Source of the DNA: Mesorhizobium xinjiangense
Lineage (GTDB): Bacteria > Pseudomonadota > Alphaproteobacteria > Rhizobiales > Rhizobiaceae
Length of the DNA: 64,000 nucleotides
Direction of reading: 5' to 3'
Assembly (NCBI RefSeq): GCF_009749525.1
Contig: NZ_WOAC01000004.1
Span: forward strand, 186,001-250,000
Shown here one piece after another: positions 28,825-38,598 of the stretch; the stretch's first letter is position 1; each line of letters starts with the position of its first letter. The translations under genes and the position numbers were made by a program. The notes below the pieces were generated by a model that was not told where the DNA came from, ran no database searches, and saw nothing but the letters and a program-made list of their open reading frames with translations.

Positions 28825-29511
28825 TCAGTTTCCCGGACGGGGCCAGGTCTCGTTCAACAACCGGTCGAACAATTCCCGCTCCGCTTGCGACAGACGAACC
28901 GAGCGCGGGTAGAGCGGGGCTTCCCGGTCCTCATGGATCGGTGTGTCGAAGCCGTCGGTCTCGGCGAGAAAGCGACGCAGACCGTCATCTCCGTGCTCGA
29001 CCAAGAAGCCTTGCATCACCGCGTCGAGATAGGAGCGCAGTATCTGCGGCGCCTCGCGGTGCGGCGGAAGCTTTTCGTCGGCCTCGTAGACATAGAGGGG
29101 ACAGTCGACCGCAGGCACCTGCCCTTCGATCTGGTCCGCGGCCAGTTCGACGCGCCGGTATCGCGCTTCGCGGGAATCGACGGCGGCCAGGTTGTCAGCG
29201 TGATCGAAGACCAGTAGCCCATCCACCGCCTCACCCGGCTCCTGCCGGACGGTCAGCAGCGCCGCCGGAAAACCGGGCATGTCGGGTCGCGGCCTCCAGA
29301 TGCGGCGCCAGCCGTGCAATCGGGCCGGCACGGCGGCAACGATGGCGGTGCGGTGGGTGACGCGATTGACCAGCGAGCCGTAACCGAAATAGGCGATCAA
29401 ACCGCCATCTTCGGCCAGACGCTGCAACGCCTCGACATCGCCGGTCTTACCTGCAGCAAACGTCATGCCGCTCCTGGCACCTTGATGCGTCCTTCCGACC
29501 GCAGCGATCAT
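28825..29511 (-). CDS. Gamma-glutamylcyclotransferase-family protein (ChaC-like)
   Basis: 228 residues with the family-defining Y-F-G-Y-G-S-L motif near residue 41 and an acidic catalytic Glu region downstream. ChaC-type enzymes cleave glutathione to 5-oxoproline and Cys-Gly. The ATG at 29511 shares a base with the glutathione reductase stop (TGATG), which favours it; an ATG at 29466 would give 213 residues. Coupling to gor links glutathione reduction and turnover. Confidence 0.8.
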   Translation of the reverse strand: MIAAVGRTHQGARSGMTFAAGKTGDVEALQRLAEDGGLIAYFGYGSLVNRVTHRTAIVAAVPARLHGWRRIWRPRPDMPGFPAALLTVRQEPGEAVDGLLVFDHADNLAAVDSREARYRRVELAADQIEGQVPAVDCPLYVYEADEKLPPHREAPQILRSYLDAVMQGFLVEHGDDGLRRFLAETDGFDTPIHEDREAPLYPRSVRLSQAERELFDRLLNETWPRPGN

Positions 29512-30905
29512 CAGGCCGCGGCGCGCTCGCCGTACTTCACCCGGTAGCTCGGCTGATACATCGTCACGAGTTCTTCCGCCGCGCTCGGATGCAGCGCCAT
29601 GGTGCGGTCGAAGTCCTCCTTGGTCAGCCGTGCCTTCACGGCGATGCCGAGGATCTGCGCCATTTCGCCGGCGTCGGGACCCAGCACATGCACGCCGACC
29701 ACCCGGCGGCTGGCGGCGTCGACGACGAGCTTCATCAGCATCTTTTCGTCGCGCCCGGCGAGCGTGTGGCGCATCGGCCGGAACACGGCCCTGTAAACCT
29801 CGATTTCCTCAAAGCGCTTGGCGGCGACATCCTCGGCCAGCCCGACCGTGCCGATCTCCGGCTGCGAAAAGACAGCCGTGGGCACGTTGTCATGGTCGGG
29901 CCTGGTCGGCTTGTCGCGAAATGCCGTATCAACGAAGCACATCGCCTCGTGGATGGCGACCGGAGTGAGTTGCACCCGGTCGGTCACGTCGCCGATGGCC
30001 CAAATATTGTCGATATTGGTCCGGGAATAGTCGTCGACCATGATCTGCCCGGCAGGCCCGGTTGCGACACCCGCCGCCTCCAGGCCCAGCCCCTGCGTAT
30101 TCGGTATCCGGCCGAGCGCCAGCATCACCTGGTCCGCGGCAATCGTCTCGCCGTTCGACAGATGTGCCGACAGGCGCCCGTCTCCGTTGCGCTCCACCTT
30201 TTCGAAGATAGTGTGGCAAAGGATCCGGATGCCCTTCTTTTCCATGGTCTCGTGCAGCATGCCGCGCAGATCCGCGTCGAAACGGTTCAAGATCTCCTTG
30301 CCGCGATAGACGAGCGTGGTGTCGACCCCGAGACCGTGAAAGATATTGGCGAACTCGACCGCGATGTAGCCGCCGCCGGCGATGACAATGGCCCGCGGCA
30401 ACTCTTCCAGGTGGAACGCCTCGTTCGAGGAAATGCACAGATCGTGGCCCGGCAATGCGGCATGCGGATTGGGTCGACCGCCCGTCGCGATCAGGATCTG
30501 GTCCGCCGTCGCCGTCCTGTTCTCACCAACAAGGCGGATCGTATGGGCGTCGACAAGCTCGGCCCGGCAATCGAGGATATCGGCTCCGGCGCCGTCCAGA
30601 CCCTTGCGGTACAGCCCTTCCAGTCGGGCGATTTCGCGATCCTTGTTGGCGATCAGGGTTGGCCAGTCGAAGCTTGCCGGCGGCACCGTCCAGCCATAGC
30701 CGGCCGCATCCTCGAAATGTTCAGGGAACTGCGAGGCGTAGACGAACAGCTTCTTCGGCACGCAGCCGCGAATGACGCATGTGCCGCCATAGCGGTATTC
30801 TTCCGCGATGCCGACCTTCTTGCCCAGACCGGCAGCGACGCGTCCCGCGCGCACGCCGCCCGAGCCGCCGCCGATGACGAAGAGATCATAATCGAATTTG
30901 GCCAC
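29511..30905 (-). CDS. gor: Glutathione-disulfide reductase
   Basis: 464 residues of the FAD-dependent disulfide reductase family: FAD-binding G-G-G-S-G-G near residue 11, redox Cys pair C-V-I-R-G-C near 43-48, NADPH-binding G-G-G-Y-I-A near 175 and the C-terminal H-P-S-A-A-E-E with the catalytic His. It keeps glutathione reduced with NADPH. One of the 117-bp repeats lies 57 bases upstream of the ATG. Confidence 0.93.
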   Translation of the reverse strand: MAKFDYDLFVIGGGSGGVRAGRVAAGLGKKVGIAEEYRYGGTCVIRGCVPKKLFVYASQFPEHFEDAAGYGWTVPPASFDWPTLIANKDREIARLEGLYRKGLDGAGADILDCRAELVDAHTIRLVGENRTATADQILIATGGRPNPHAALPGHDLCISSNEAFHLEELPRAIVIAGGGYIAVEFANIFHGLGVDTTLVYRGKEILNRFDADLRGMLHETMEKKGIRILCHTIFEKVERNGDGRLSAHLSNGETIAADQVMLALGRIPNTQGLGLEAAGVATGPAGQIMVDDYSRTNIDNIWAIGDVTDRVQLTPVAIHEAMCFVDTAFRDKPTRPDHDNVPTAVFSQPEIGTVGLAEDVAAKRFEEIEVYRAVFRPMRHTLAGRDEKMLMKLVVDAASRRVVGVHVLGPDAGEMAQILGIAVKARLTKEDFDRTMALHPSAAEELVTMYQPSYRVKYGERAAA

Positions 30906-30962
30906 GCCGATTCATTCCTTCAATACAGTGCCGCCAACTCATATAGGACCGCGCCAACGAAA

Positions 30963-31079
30963 CTAGAACATGTCCCGCTCAAACGGAATCGTTTGAGCGA
31001 AAGGTACATGCTCCAACATATTGATCTGGCACGCATATCTTTGCTCCAAACGGTTCCGTTTGAAGCGAACGCGCGCTAG
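30963..31079. repeat. 117-bp palindromic intergenic repeat, copy A (full)
   Basis: Starts CTAGAACATGTCC and ends GCGCGCTAG. It holds two hairpins: a perfect 10-bp stem with a GAAT loop (CGCTCAAACG and its complement) and a second built on CAAACGG/CCGTTTG. The same sequence recurs inverted at 32460-32576 with identical length and nearly identical bases, as a half copy at 33405-33473 and as a deletion remnant at 56730-56767. Lies between gor and the DUF2059 terminator. Confidence 0.9.
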
Positions 31080-31103
31080 GCCCACGCAACGCCCGAAATG
31101 AAG

Positions 31104-31127
31104 AAAGCCCGGCTCGAACCGGGCTTT
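31104..31127 (-). terminator. Terminator of the rpiA-DUF2059 operon
   Basis: Perfect 9-bp stem (31104-31112 with 31119-31127) around a 6-base loop. The minus-strand stem ends in TTT and runs on into C-TT, 20 bases after the DUF2059 stop. The stem is symmetric, so it could also act weakly on the plus strand. Confidence 0.8.
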
Positions 31128-31146
31128 CAGGCAAAGATTGTCGCGA

Positions 31147-31704
31147 TTATTGGGCGGGTGCCGCTTCTTCCGCGCCGCCGCCGGCTCCGTCGCCCTGTTC
31201 GATCGGCGCCTCGTCCTCGAGCACGGCCGCAACCTCCTGGGCCAGGTCGCGGGCAAGGCCGCGCTGCCAGATTTCAGCCGCCTGATAGACACTGCGCATG
31301 ACGATCGGCCCTTGTGCGATGAGCTTCTTGCCGGCTTCGGTCTGGTAGAACGCGGAAATTTCGTTCAATTCCTGTTCGGTGAAGACACGTGCATAGGCGA
31401 GTGCGGCCTCACGCTCCAGATCCGCCCGGCGGCTGGCAAGCTCGATCGCCTTGGTGTCGACCGTCTGATTGATCAAGTCCTCCAGGTTCGGGTCCTTGTT
31501 GATCAGCTCGATCTTCAGGGCCTGCGCCGCCTGCGGCAGAATATTGTCGAACTCGTCGGTTGCGTTGATCGTCGCCACTGCCGTGCGTGCCGCCTTGAGA
31601 TGGCTTTCCGAAATGTCCTGCGCGGCGGCAGGAATGGACCAGGCCACGAGCACGGCCGCGACAATCGCCGTGGAATGGCGCCTGACAGTCCTGAACAAGG
31701 TCAT
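31147..31704 (-). CDS. Secreted DUF2059 domain protein
   Basis: 185 residues: signal peptide ending A-A-A-Q-D near residue 29, then a helical DUF2059 domain (F-T-E-Q-E-L-N-E-I-S-A-F-Y near residues 110-122), then an acidic Ala/Gly/Glu tail of about 25 residues. Periplasmic, function unknown. It follows rpiA after 18 bases and is probably co-transcribed. Confidence 0.85.
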   Translation of the reverse strand: MTLFRTVRRHSTAIVAAVLVAWSIPAAAQDISESHLKAARTAVATINATDEFDNILPQAAQALKIELINKDPNLEDLINQTVDTKAIELASRRADLEREAALAYARVFTEQELNEISAFYQTEAGKKLIAQGPIVMRSVYQAAEIWQRGLARDLAQEVAAVLEDEAPIEQGDGAGGGAEEAAPAQ

Positions 31705-31722
31705 GAAGTGTGAACTCCCTTC

Positions 31723-32421
31723 TTATCGGGTCGATTCGAGTGTCTTGATTCCATCGTCAGCCGCGATGATAGCGAGGCTGGCCAGATCGATAAACAGGCC
31801 ATGTTCCACGACACCGGGAATGGTGTGCATGGCATCCGACAGGGCTCTTGGATCGGGAATACGGCCAAATGATGCATCGAGGATGAGATGTCCGCCATCC
31901 GTGACGAAAGGCTCGCCGGCGGTCATCCGCAAGGCGACCGGGCCGGTCAGGCCCAGCCGGTTGGCCGCTTCATCGATGGCGCGTCGCGTCGCGCCGAGGC
32001 CGAAGCGGTTGACCTCGACGGGAAGCGGAAAACGGCCAAGGACGTCGACGAGCTTGGAACCATCGGCAATCACGATCATGCGGTCGGATGCGGCAGCGAC
32101 GATCTTTTCGCGCAGCAGGGCACCGCCGCCGCCCTTGATCAGCGCAAGATCGGGGGCGACTTCGTCGGCTCCATCCACTGTCAACGCAAGATGCGGCGTC
32201 TCGTCCAGCGTCGTCAGTGCGATCCCGAGTTCCCGGCAGAGCGCAGCCGTGCGCTCCGACGTCGCCACGCCCTTGACCACGAACCCATCGGCGACGCGGG
32301 CCGACAAAAGGCGCACGAATTCCTCGGCCGTCGAGCCGGTTCCAATGCCGATCGTCGTGCCATCCTCGACATGGGCGAGTGCTGCGCGCGCAGCCTCGAT
32401 CTTCAATTGTCGTGCATCCAT
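31723..32421 (-). CDS. rpiA: Ribose-5-phosphate isomerase A
   Basis: 232 residues with the family blocks G-I-G-T-G-S-T-A near residue 27, D-G-A-D-E (catalytic Asp) near 84 and K-G-G-G-G-A-L near 98. It interconverts ribose-5-phosphate and ribulose-5-phosphate. I chose ATG 32421, starting M-D-A-R-Q-L-K; a GTG at 32439 would add six residues. Neither has a strong ribosome-binding site. Repeat copy B lies just upstream. Confidence 0.93.
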   Translation of the reverse strand: MDARQLKIEAARAALAHVEDGTTIGIGTGSTAEEFVRLLSARVADGFVVKGVATSERTAALCRELGIALTTLDETPHLALTVDGADEVAPDLALIKGGGGALLREKIVAAASDRMIVIADGSKLVDVLGRFPLPVEVNRFGLGATRRAIDEAANRLGLTGPVALRMTAGEPFVTDGGHLILDASFGRIPDPRALSDAMHTIPGVVEHGLFIDLASLAIIAADDGIKTLESTR

Positions 32422-32459
32422 GGGAGTCCGTTCCGGCACGAAGGAGAAAGAAGTCGCTC

Positions 32460-32576
32460 CTAGCGCGCATTCGTTTCAAACGGAAACGTTTGAAGCAAGG
32501 ATATGCGCGCCAGATCAATATACTGGAGCATGTACCTTTCGCTCAAACGATTCCGTTTGAGCGGGACATGCTCTAG
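32460..32576. repeat. 117-bp palindromic intergenic repeat, copy B (full, inverted relative to A)
   Basis: Reverse complement of copy A over the full 117 bases with few differences; ends CTAGCGCGC and CATGCTCTAG. Its second hairpin is cleaner than in A (TTCAAACG-TTTC-CGTTTGAA). It fills the divergent region between rpiA and gph, so may carry or disturb promoters there. Confidence 0.9.
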
Positions 32577-32705
32577 CATTTCTGGTTGTCGGGGCAAAGG
32601 CTTTCCGACACGCCTTGGGCGAGCGCGACTTGAAGTCGAGTCCGCGCCCGGATAGGCAACAACCTGCCCCACCTACGAGCACCCGGACACAGAGGGAAAC
32701 TGTTC

Positions 32706-33395
32706 ATGAGCGCATCGACGCCGACCATCGTCTTCGACCTCGACGGCACACTCGTCGACACCGCCGCCGACCTGGTTGCCAGCCTCAATCACGCCCTGAC
32801 GACGGCGGGCTACGAGCCCGAGCCATATGCGGCGATGCGTCCATATGTCGGCCATGGTGCCCGCGCAATGATCGAACGCGTTCACGCTGCCCGGCGCATC
32901 GCGCTGCCGCAGTCTGACCTCGATGCCCTGCTGGCGGCCTTTCTCGATCACTATGCCAAGAACATTCCGAGCCGTTCGGCGCCCTATCCCGGCGCACTCG
33001 CCATGCTCGACCGTTTTGCCGAGCGCGGCTACCGCCTGGCAGTGTGCACCAACAAGCGCGAAGCGCTTGCCGATGAGCTTCTCGGGGCGCTGGACATGGC
33101 GCCACGCTTCGCCGCCATATGCGGCGCCGACACGTTTCCATTCCGCAAGCCCGATCCCCGCCATCTCACGCAGACGGTCCTGCGCGCCGGCGGTGCGGTC
33201 GAATGCGCCGTCATGGTGGGCGATTCGAGGACCGACATCGACACCGCAAAGGCCGCCGGCGTTCCGGTGATCGCCGTCGATCACGGTTACAGCGACCGCC
33301 ATGTCGGCGATTTCGAGCCGAGCGCTGTTATTTCGCATTTCGACGAGCTCACACCCGATTTCGCCGATCGAATGATACGCGCCGTCGCCAACTGA
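32706..33395 (+). CDS. gph: Phosphoglycolate phosphatase (HAD superfamily)
   Basis: 229 residues with HAD motif I F-D-L-D-G-T-L at residues 10-16, motif II Thr in C-T-N-K-R, motif III Lys in F-R-K-P-D-P and motif IV G-D-S-R-T-D. Size and motifs fit Gph, which removes phosphoglycolate formed from DNA 3' ends and oxygenase side reactions; other HAD phosphatases are similar. AGGGAAA precedes the ATG. Confidence 0.85.
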   Translation: MSASTPTIVFDLDGTLVDTAADLVASLNHALTTAGYEPEPYAAMRPYVGHGARAMIERVHAARRIALPQSDLDALLAAFLDHYAKNIPSRSAPYPGALAMLDRFAERGYRLAVCTNKREALADELLGALDMAPRFAAICGADTFPFRKPDPRHLTQTVLRAGGAVECAVMVGDSRTDIDTAKAAGVPVIAVDHGYSDRHVGDFEPSAVISHFDELTPDFADRMIRAVAN

Positions 33396-33404
33396 CGATT
33401 TGGG

Positions 33405-33473
33405 GCGCCAGATCAATATTCTGGAACATGTGCCTTTCGCTCAAACGGTAACGTTTGAGCGGGACATGTTCTA
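33405..33473. repeat. Half copy (C) of the 117-bp repeat
   Basis: Matches bases 32507-32576 of copy B in the same orientation: the conserved GCGCCAGATCAATAT core, the 10-bp hairpin with a GTAA loop, and the GGGACATGTTCTA end. The half with the second hairpin is missing. Starts nine bases after the gph stop. Confidence 0.85.
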
Positions 33474-33480
33474 AGCGTCC

Positions 33481-33510
33481 TTGACTTTATCCCGCGCCCG
33501 CCACTATATC
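33481..33510 (+). promoter_or_regulatory. Sigma-70-type promoter of tRNA-Val
   Basis: TTGACT (33481-33486) and TATATC (33505-33510) separated by 18 bases, about 45 bases before the mature tRNA 5' end. It starts eight bases after repeat copy C. Confidence 0.6.
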
Positions 33511-33554
33511 GCCGCCAGCTTTCGGGCGACGGCGTTTGGGCCGGGATCCGAAGC

Positions 33555-33629
33555 GGGCGCGTAGCTCAGCGGGAGAGCATTCGCTTCACACGCGAAGGGT
33601 CACAGGTTCAATCCCTGTCGCGCCCACCA
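33555..33629 (+). tRNA. tRNA-Val (anticodon CAC)
   Basis: 75 bases including an encoded CCA end. Acceptor stem GGGCGCG/CGCGCCC, D-loop with G-C-T-C-A-G-C-G-G, anticodon loop TTCACAC flanked by TTCGC/GCGAA, and the T-arm with GTTCAATCC. No integrase or attachment-site repeat follows. Confidence 0.97.
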
Positions 33630-33660
33630 TGTCTTCTCAAATTGGTGAACCGAACGGACT

Positions 33661-35559
33661 TCAGCTTGCCGCACCGCGTGTGGCGGCCGTCACCTTCATG
33701 GCCTTCATCACGCGATCGTCGCGCCCGTAGACGTCGGTATAGTAATGCACGCTCCCGGCATCGTCCGGCCAGGCGGTGAAATAGGCGACGTAAACGGGAA
33801 TCTTGCGCGTCACCTTCTCGGAGGAGTGTCCCTTGCCGATCTTGGCCGCGACATAATCGCGGGACCGGTCGAGGACGGCGGCCGCCATTCCGCGCGGGTC
33901 CTGCAGGCGAACGCAGCCATGGCTGAAGGCCCGCCTTTCGCGGCTGAACAGGCTCTTCGACGGCGTGTCGTGCATGTAGATGGCGTGCTTGTTGGGAAAC
34001 AGGATCTTCAACTCGCCCAGTGCATTGGCTTCGCTCGGCGTCTGACGGACGTTGAAGGGAACCTTGCCGCCATATCGCGCCCAGTTAACGGACGCCGATG
34101 AAATGCGGCGCCCCTGCCTGTCGAAGACCTCGTAGCCAGCACGGTCGAGGTAACCCGGATCGCGGCGCAGCCTGGGCAGCATTTCGTTGACGATGATGGA
34201 TTGCGGCACGCCCCAATACGGGTTGTAGTCGATCCGCTCGATCTCGTCGTGGAAGAAGCTGGTCTGGTTGGTGGTCTTGCCGACCACGACCCGCATCGCG
34301 ATCTTCGTCTTGCCATCCTCGACGAATGAAGCGGTGTAGGCGGGCTGATTGATGAAGACGTAGGGGTTGCCGAGTTCGGAAGGATGCCAGCGCAACTGCT
34401 CCAGCGCGATCTCCACCTTGTGGATGCGATCGGCGCGCGAGCGACCGGCAAGCGCGGCCACCGTACGCGGCCCGATGATGCCGTCCGGATTGAGGCCGTG
34501 CGCCTTTTGCGCCGCCTTGATGACCGGCACCAGATCGTCCGAGTAGGTTTCGGTGTCTGCCTTGAGGGCGATCGTCGGCCCATGCTCGGCGCGAAAGGCC
34601 TCGTCGGACTTGGCGACGATCAGTTTGAGCATGTTGGGGAAATCGGCATCGCTGCTGCCCGGCCGCATGAGCAGCTTCGGATCGACGACGATCTCGTTCT
34701 CCTCGCTGGCGCGCAGCGTCTCCAGTTCGACGCGCAAGGCCTGGTATTGCGCGTTCTGCGGATGGCGCCCTTCGAGATATGCACGCACGTCCTGTGTCCT
34801 TGCGAGCGACGCGAGGGCCCTCGTCAGGTCGAGCTTCTTCTTCGGGAAATCGTGATAGCCCGACAGCCGGTTGGGATCGATGCGCCCTGCCCTGGCGTCG
34901 CGCGCATAGCGCAGCACCCGCGCCGACAGCGTCATCTCGAAGCGGATCAGCGCCCGGTAGCGGCCGCGCATGTCATCCATGGAAAAGCCCGGTGGCGGCG
35001 CCGTCACGGCATATTCGGCCGGGTCGAGAGCGTAGCTGGCGGCCTCGGACAATACACGCATGGCCTTGGTTGCGCGGCTGTTGGCGCTGGTGCCGGTCAC
35101 CCAGATGAATTGCGGGTTATGCGCATAATGATCGCGCAGCGCCGCGGCGATCTCCTTTTCGGCCGCCAGCTCGAAGCCGGCGAGTTCGCCCACGGCCTCG
35201 CCGAAGCCGTCATGTGCAAGGGTCGGCTCCAAACCCGCCGGCTTGGGCGCATCGATCACGGAAGCGAAATCGACATCGACAAGCGGATCGGCCCGGTAGG
35301 TGTAGTATGACGGCGCCGAGATCTTCTTGATCGGCCTTCGCGGCTTGGGTGCGGCTGTCGCCTGCGGCTGGGCGCGCCGCTGCTGACCGAAGCGGTTTCG
35401 TTCAGAAGGATTGGCGCCATGGTGCTGCTGCCTGGCCCCGCCGCCAAACAGCATCTCGAACAGGTTCTGTGCCTTGGCCGGTGCCGCGCCGGCGGCGAGC
35501 GCCGCGGCCAGGACGCTGACGGAAATAAAACATTGCTTCATGCTCACGCGCATCATCAT
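33661..35559 (-). CDS. L,D-transpeptidase, YcbB-like with peptidoglycan-binding domain
   Basis: 632 residues: signal peptide (about 1-31), Gln/Pro-rich segment, a scaffold region (about 120-300), a peptidoglycan-binding domain around residues 360-390 (G-L-N-P-D-G-I-I-G-P) and a C-terminal YkuD catalytic domain with S-H-G-C-V-R-L near 555. It makes 3-3 cross-links in peptidoglycan, a major linkage in polar-growing Hyphomicrobiales. The ATG at 35559 has AGGG just upstream; the ATG at 35541 is an alternative. Confidence 0.9.
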   Translation of the reverse strand: MMMRVSMKQCFISVSVLAAALAAGAAPAKAQNLFEMLFGGGARQQHHGANPSERNRFGQQRRAQPQATAAPKPRRPIKKISAPSYYTYRADPLVDVDFASVIDAPKPAGLEPTLAHDGFGEAVGELAGFELAAEKEIAAALRDHYAHNPQFIWVTGTSANSRATKAMRVLSEAASYALDPAEYAVTAPPPGFSMDDMRGRYRALIRFEMTLSARVLRYARDARAGRIDPNRLSGYHDFPKKKLDLTRALASLARTQDVRAYLEGRHPQNAQYQALRVELETLRASEENEIVVDPKLLMRPGSSDADFPNMLKLIVAKSDEAFRAEHGPTIALKADTETYSDDLVPVIKAAQKAHGLNPDGIIGPRTVAALAGRSRADRIHKVEIALEQLRWHPSELGNPYVFINQPAYTASFVEDGKTKIAMRVVVGKTTNQTSFFHDEIERIDYNPYWGVPQSIIVNEMLPRLRRDPGYLDRAGYEVFDRQGRRISSASVNWARYGGKVPFNVRQTPSEANALGELKILFPNKHAIYMHDTPSKSLFSRERRAFSHGCVRLQDPRGMAAAVLDRSRDYVAAKIGKGHSSEKVTRKIPVYVAYFTAWPDDAGSVHYYTDVYGRDDRVMKAMKVTAATRGAAS

Positions 35560-35831
35560 CGACCCTGGCCCAATTCGTTGAGGTGCGAACGGATGGCATA
35601 TCTCAACGCGCTAGACACCAAATAAGATGCATACGACCCGATCCGAGGCACCCGCTCATGATAGTGATTGGAGTGCACACCGTTAAGCATTTATGAAAAA
35701 GCACACAAAATTGAACGCTTCGTCTGTGGGCAATGTCTCTTGGCGCCACGGCCGAGCGATGGACATTTCGCCCTCTGGCGCTAAAAGACCGCAAATTCCA
35801 CGATGCCCGGCTAGCCAAAGGAGCCATGCCC

Positions 35832-37451
<1,620 letters not shown>

Positions 37452-37553
37452 CACCGGCATCGGCCATGCCTGCGGACAACGTTGACGGCACGCCATGGTT
37501 GACGCGAACCGGCTTGCCGGCTTCACTGTCGGCGGGGGCGAAGGAGAGGTGGA

Positions 37554-38161
37554 ATGCGACCGGCTATCCTCACCGTGTTGGCGCTTGTCATCCTGTCGGC
37601 TGCGCCCGTTTCGTTCACAACCGACGCCCAGGCCGAAAGCCTGCTCGCCCGCATCCTGCGTGCTGGCGAGCCGCCTTCCCTGCGCGCCAAGCGCTATTCG
37701 GACAAATCGCCCATTCCCCGGCGCACGGTCCGCTATGACCAGGGCTATGCCAGGGGCACCATCGTCATCCACACGTCCGAGCGCCGGCTCTACTACACGC
37801 TCGGCAATGGCCGGGCGATCAAATATGCCGTCGGGGTCGGCCGCGAGGGGTTCGCCTGGTCGGGCACGAACCGCGTCTCGCGCAAGGCCGAATGGCCAGG
37901 CTGGACGCCGCCGCCGCGGATGATCCGGCGCGAGGCGGCCAAGGGCCGCAAGCTGCCAGCCTATATGCCCGGCGGCCGCAACAACCCGCTGGGGCACGCG
38001 CGCTCTATATTGGCTCGACGCTCTACCGCATTCACGGCACCAACGCGCCATGGACCATCGGGCAGGCCATGTCTTCAGGCTGCATCCGCCTGGCCAATGA
38101 CGATGTGGTCCATCTCTACAATCAGGTCGATGTCGGCACGCGCGTGGTGGTCAAGCGCTGA
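37554..38161 (+). pseudogene. L,D-transpeptidase (ErfK/YkuD type), frameshifted
   Basis: From ATG 37554 a signal peptide and the first two-thirds of a YkuD domain read well up to G-G-R-N-N-P-L-G. At the G run 37991-37994 the frame breaks: the rest of the domain (A-R-A-L-Y-I-G, H-G-T-N, S-S-G-C-I-R-L with the catalytic Cys) continues in the -1 frame to a TGA ending at 38161. One extra G would restore about 203 residues, the normal length. As read, the first frame runs on into the rhodanese gene. Either a sequencing error or a recent loss. Confidence 0.85.
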
Positions 38162-38177
38162 GAAGGAGTGGGACGCG

Positions 38178-38582
38178 ATGGCGTTGAAGAAGGGATACAA
38201 GGCGCTGCTTGAGGAAGCCAATGCTGAAGTCGAGGCGCTGTCGCCGGCCGGGGCGGCGGCGCTGTTGCAGGATGACGAGACGCTTTTCATCGACATTCGC
38301 GACCCGCGCGAGCTCGACCGTGAGGGCCGGATCACCGGCGCGCATCACTGCCCGCGCGGCATGCTGGAGTTCTGGATCGATCCGGAAAGCCTCTACCACA
38401 AGGACATCTTCTCCTCCGGCAAGCATCTCGTCTTCTTTTGCGCCGCCGGCTGGCGCTCGGCGCTTGCCACCAAGACGGCGCAGGATATGGGGCTCGACAA
38501 GGTGAGCCATATCGCAGGTGGGTTCTCAGCCTGGAAAGAGGCGGGCCTGCCGCACGAGCCCGGCCGTCCGCGCAAGTCCTGA
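38178..38582 (+). CDS. Rhodanese-like domain protein
   Basis: 134 residues with the rhodanese fold: L-F-I-D-I-R-D-P-R-E near residue 38 and the active-site loop C-A-A-G-W-R-S near 98. It likely moves sulfane sulfur onto the loop Cys. Start at ATG 38178 behind AAGGAG, 16 bases after the transpeptidase stop. It shares a frame with the first part of the broken transpeptidase gene, which could mislead automatic gene callers into one fusion. Confidence 0.88.
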   Translation: MALKKGYKALLEEANAEVEALSPAGAAALLQDDETLFIDIRDPRELDREGRITGAHHCPRGMLEFWIDPESLYHKDIFSSGKHLVFFCAAGWRSALATKTAQDMGLDKVSHIAGGFSAWKEAGLPHEPGRPRKS

Positions 38583-38598
38583 CCTTCCTCTTGCGGTC

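Noticed and set aside
27148-29217. 689-residue plus-strand frame opposite the GFA, DAHP synthase and ChaC genes
   Set aside because: It spans three convincing minus-strand genes and a terminator, and shows no motif or ribosome-binding site.
33555-33900. tRNA-Val as integration site of a genomic island
   Set aside because: No integrase, no repeated tRNA 3' end and ordinary housekeeping genes follow.
37991-37994. Programmed -1 frameshift in the L,D-transpeptidase gene
   Set aside because: No canonical X-XXY-YYZ slippery heptamer or downstream pseudoknot is apparent; a one-base deletion or sequencing error in the G run is simpler.
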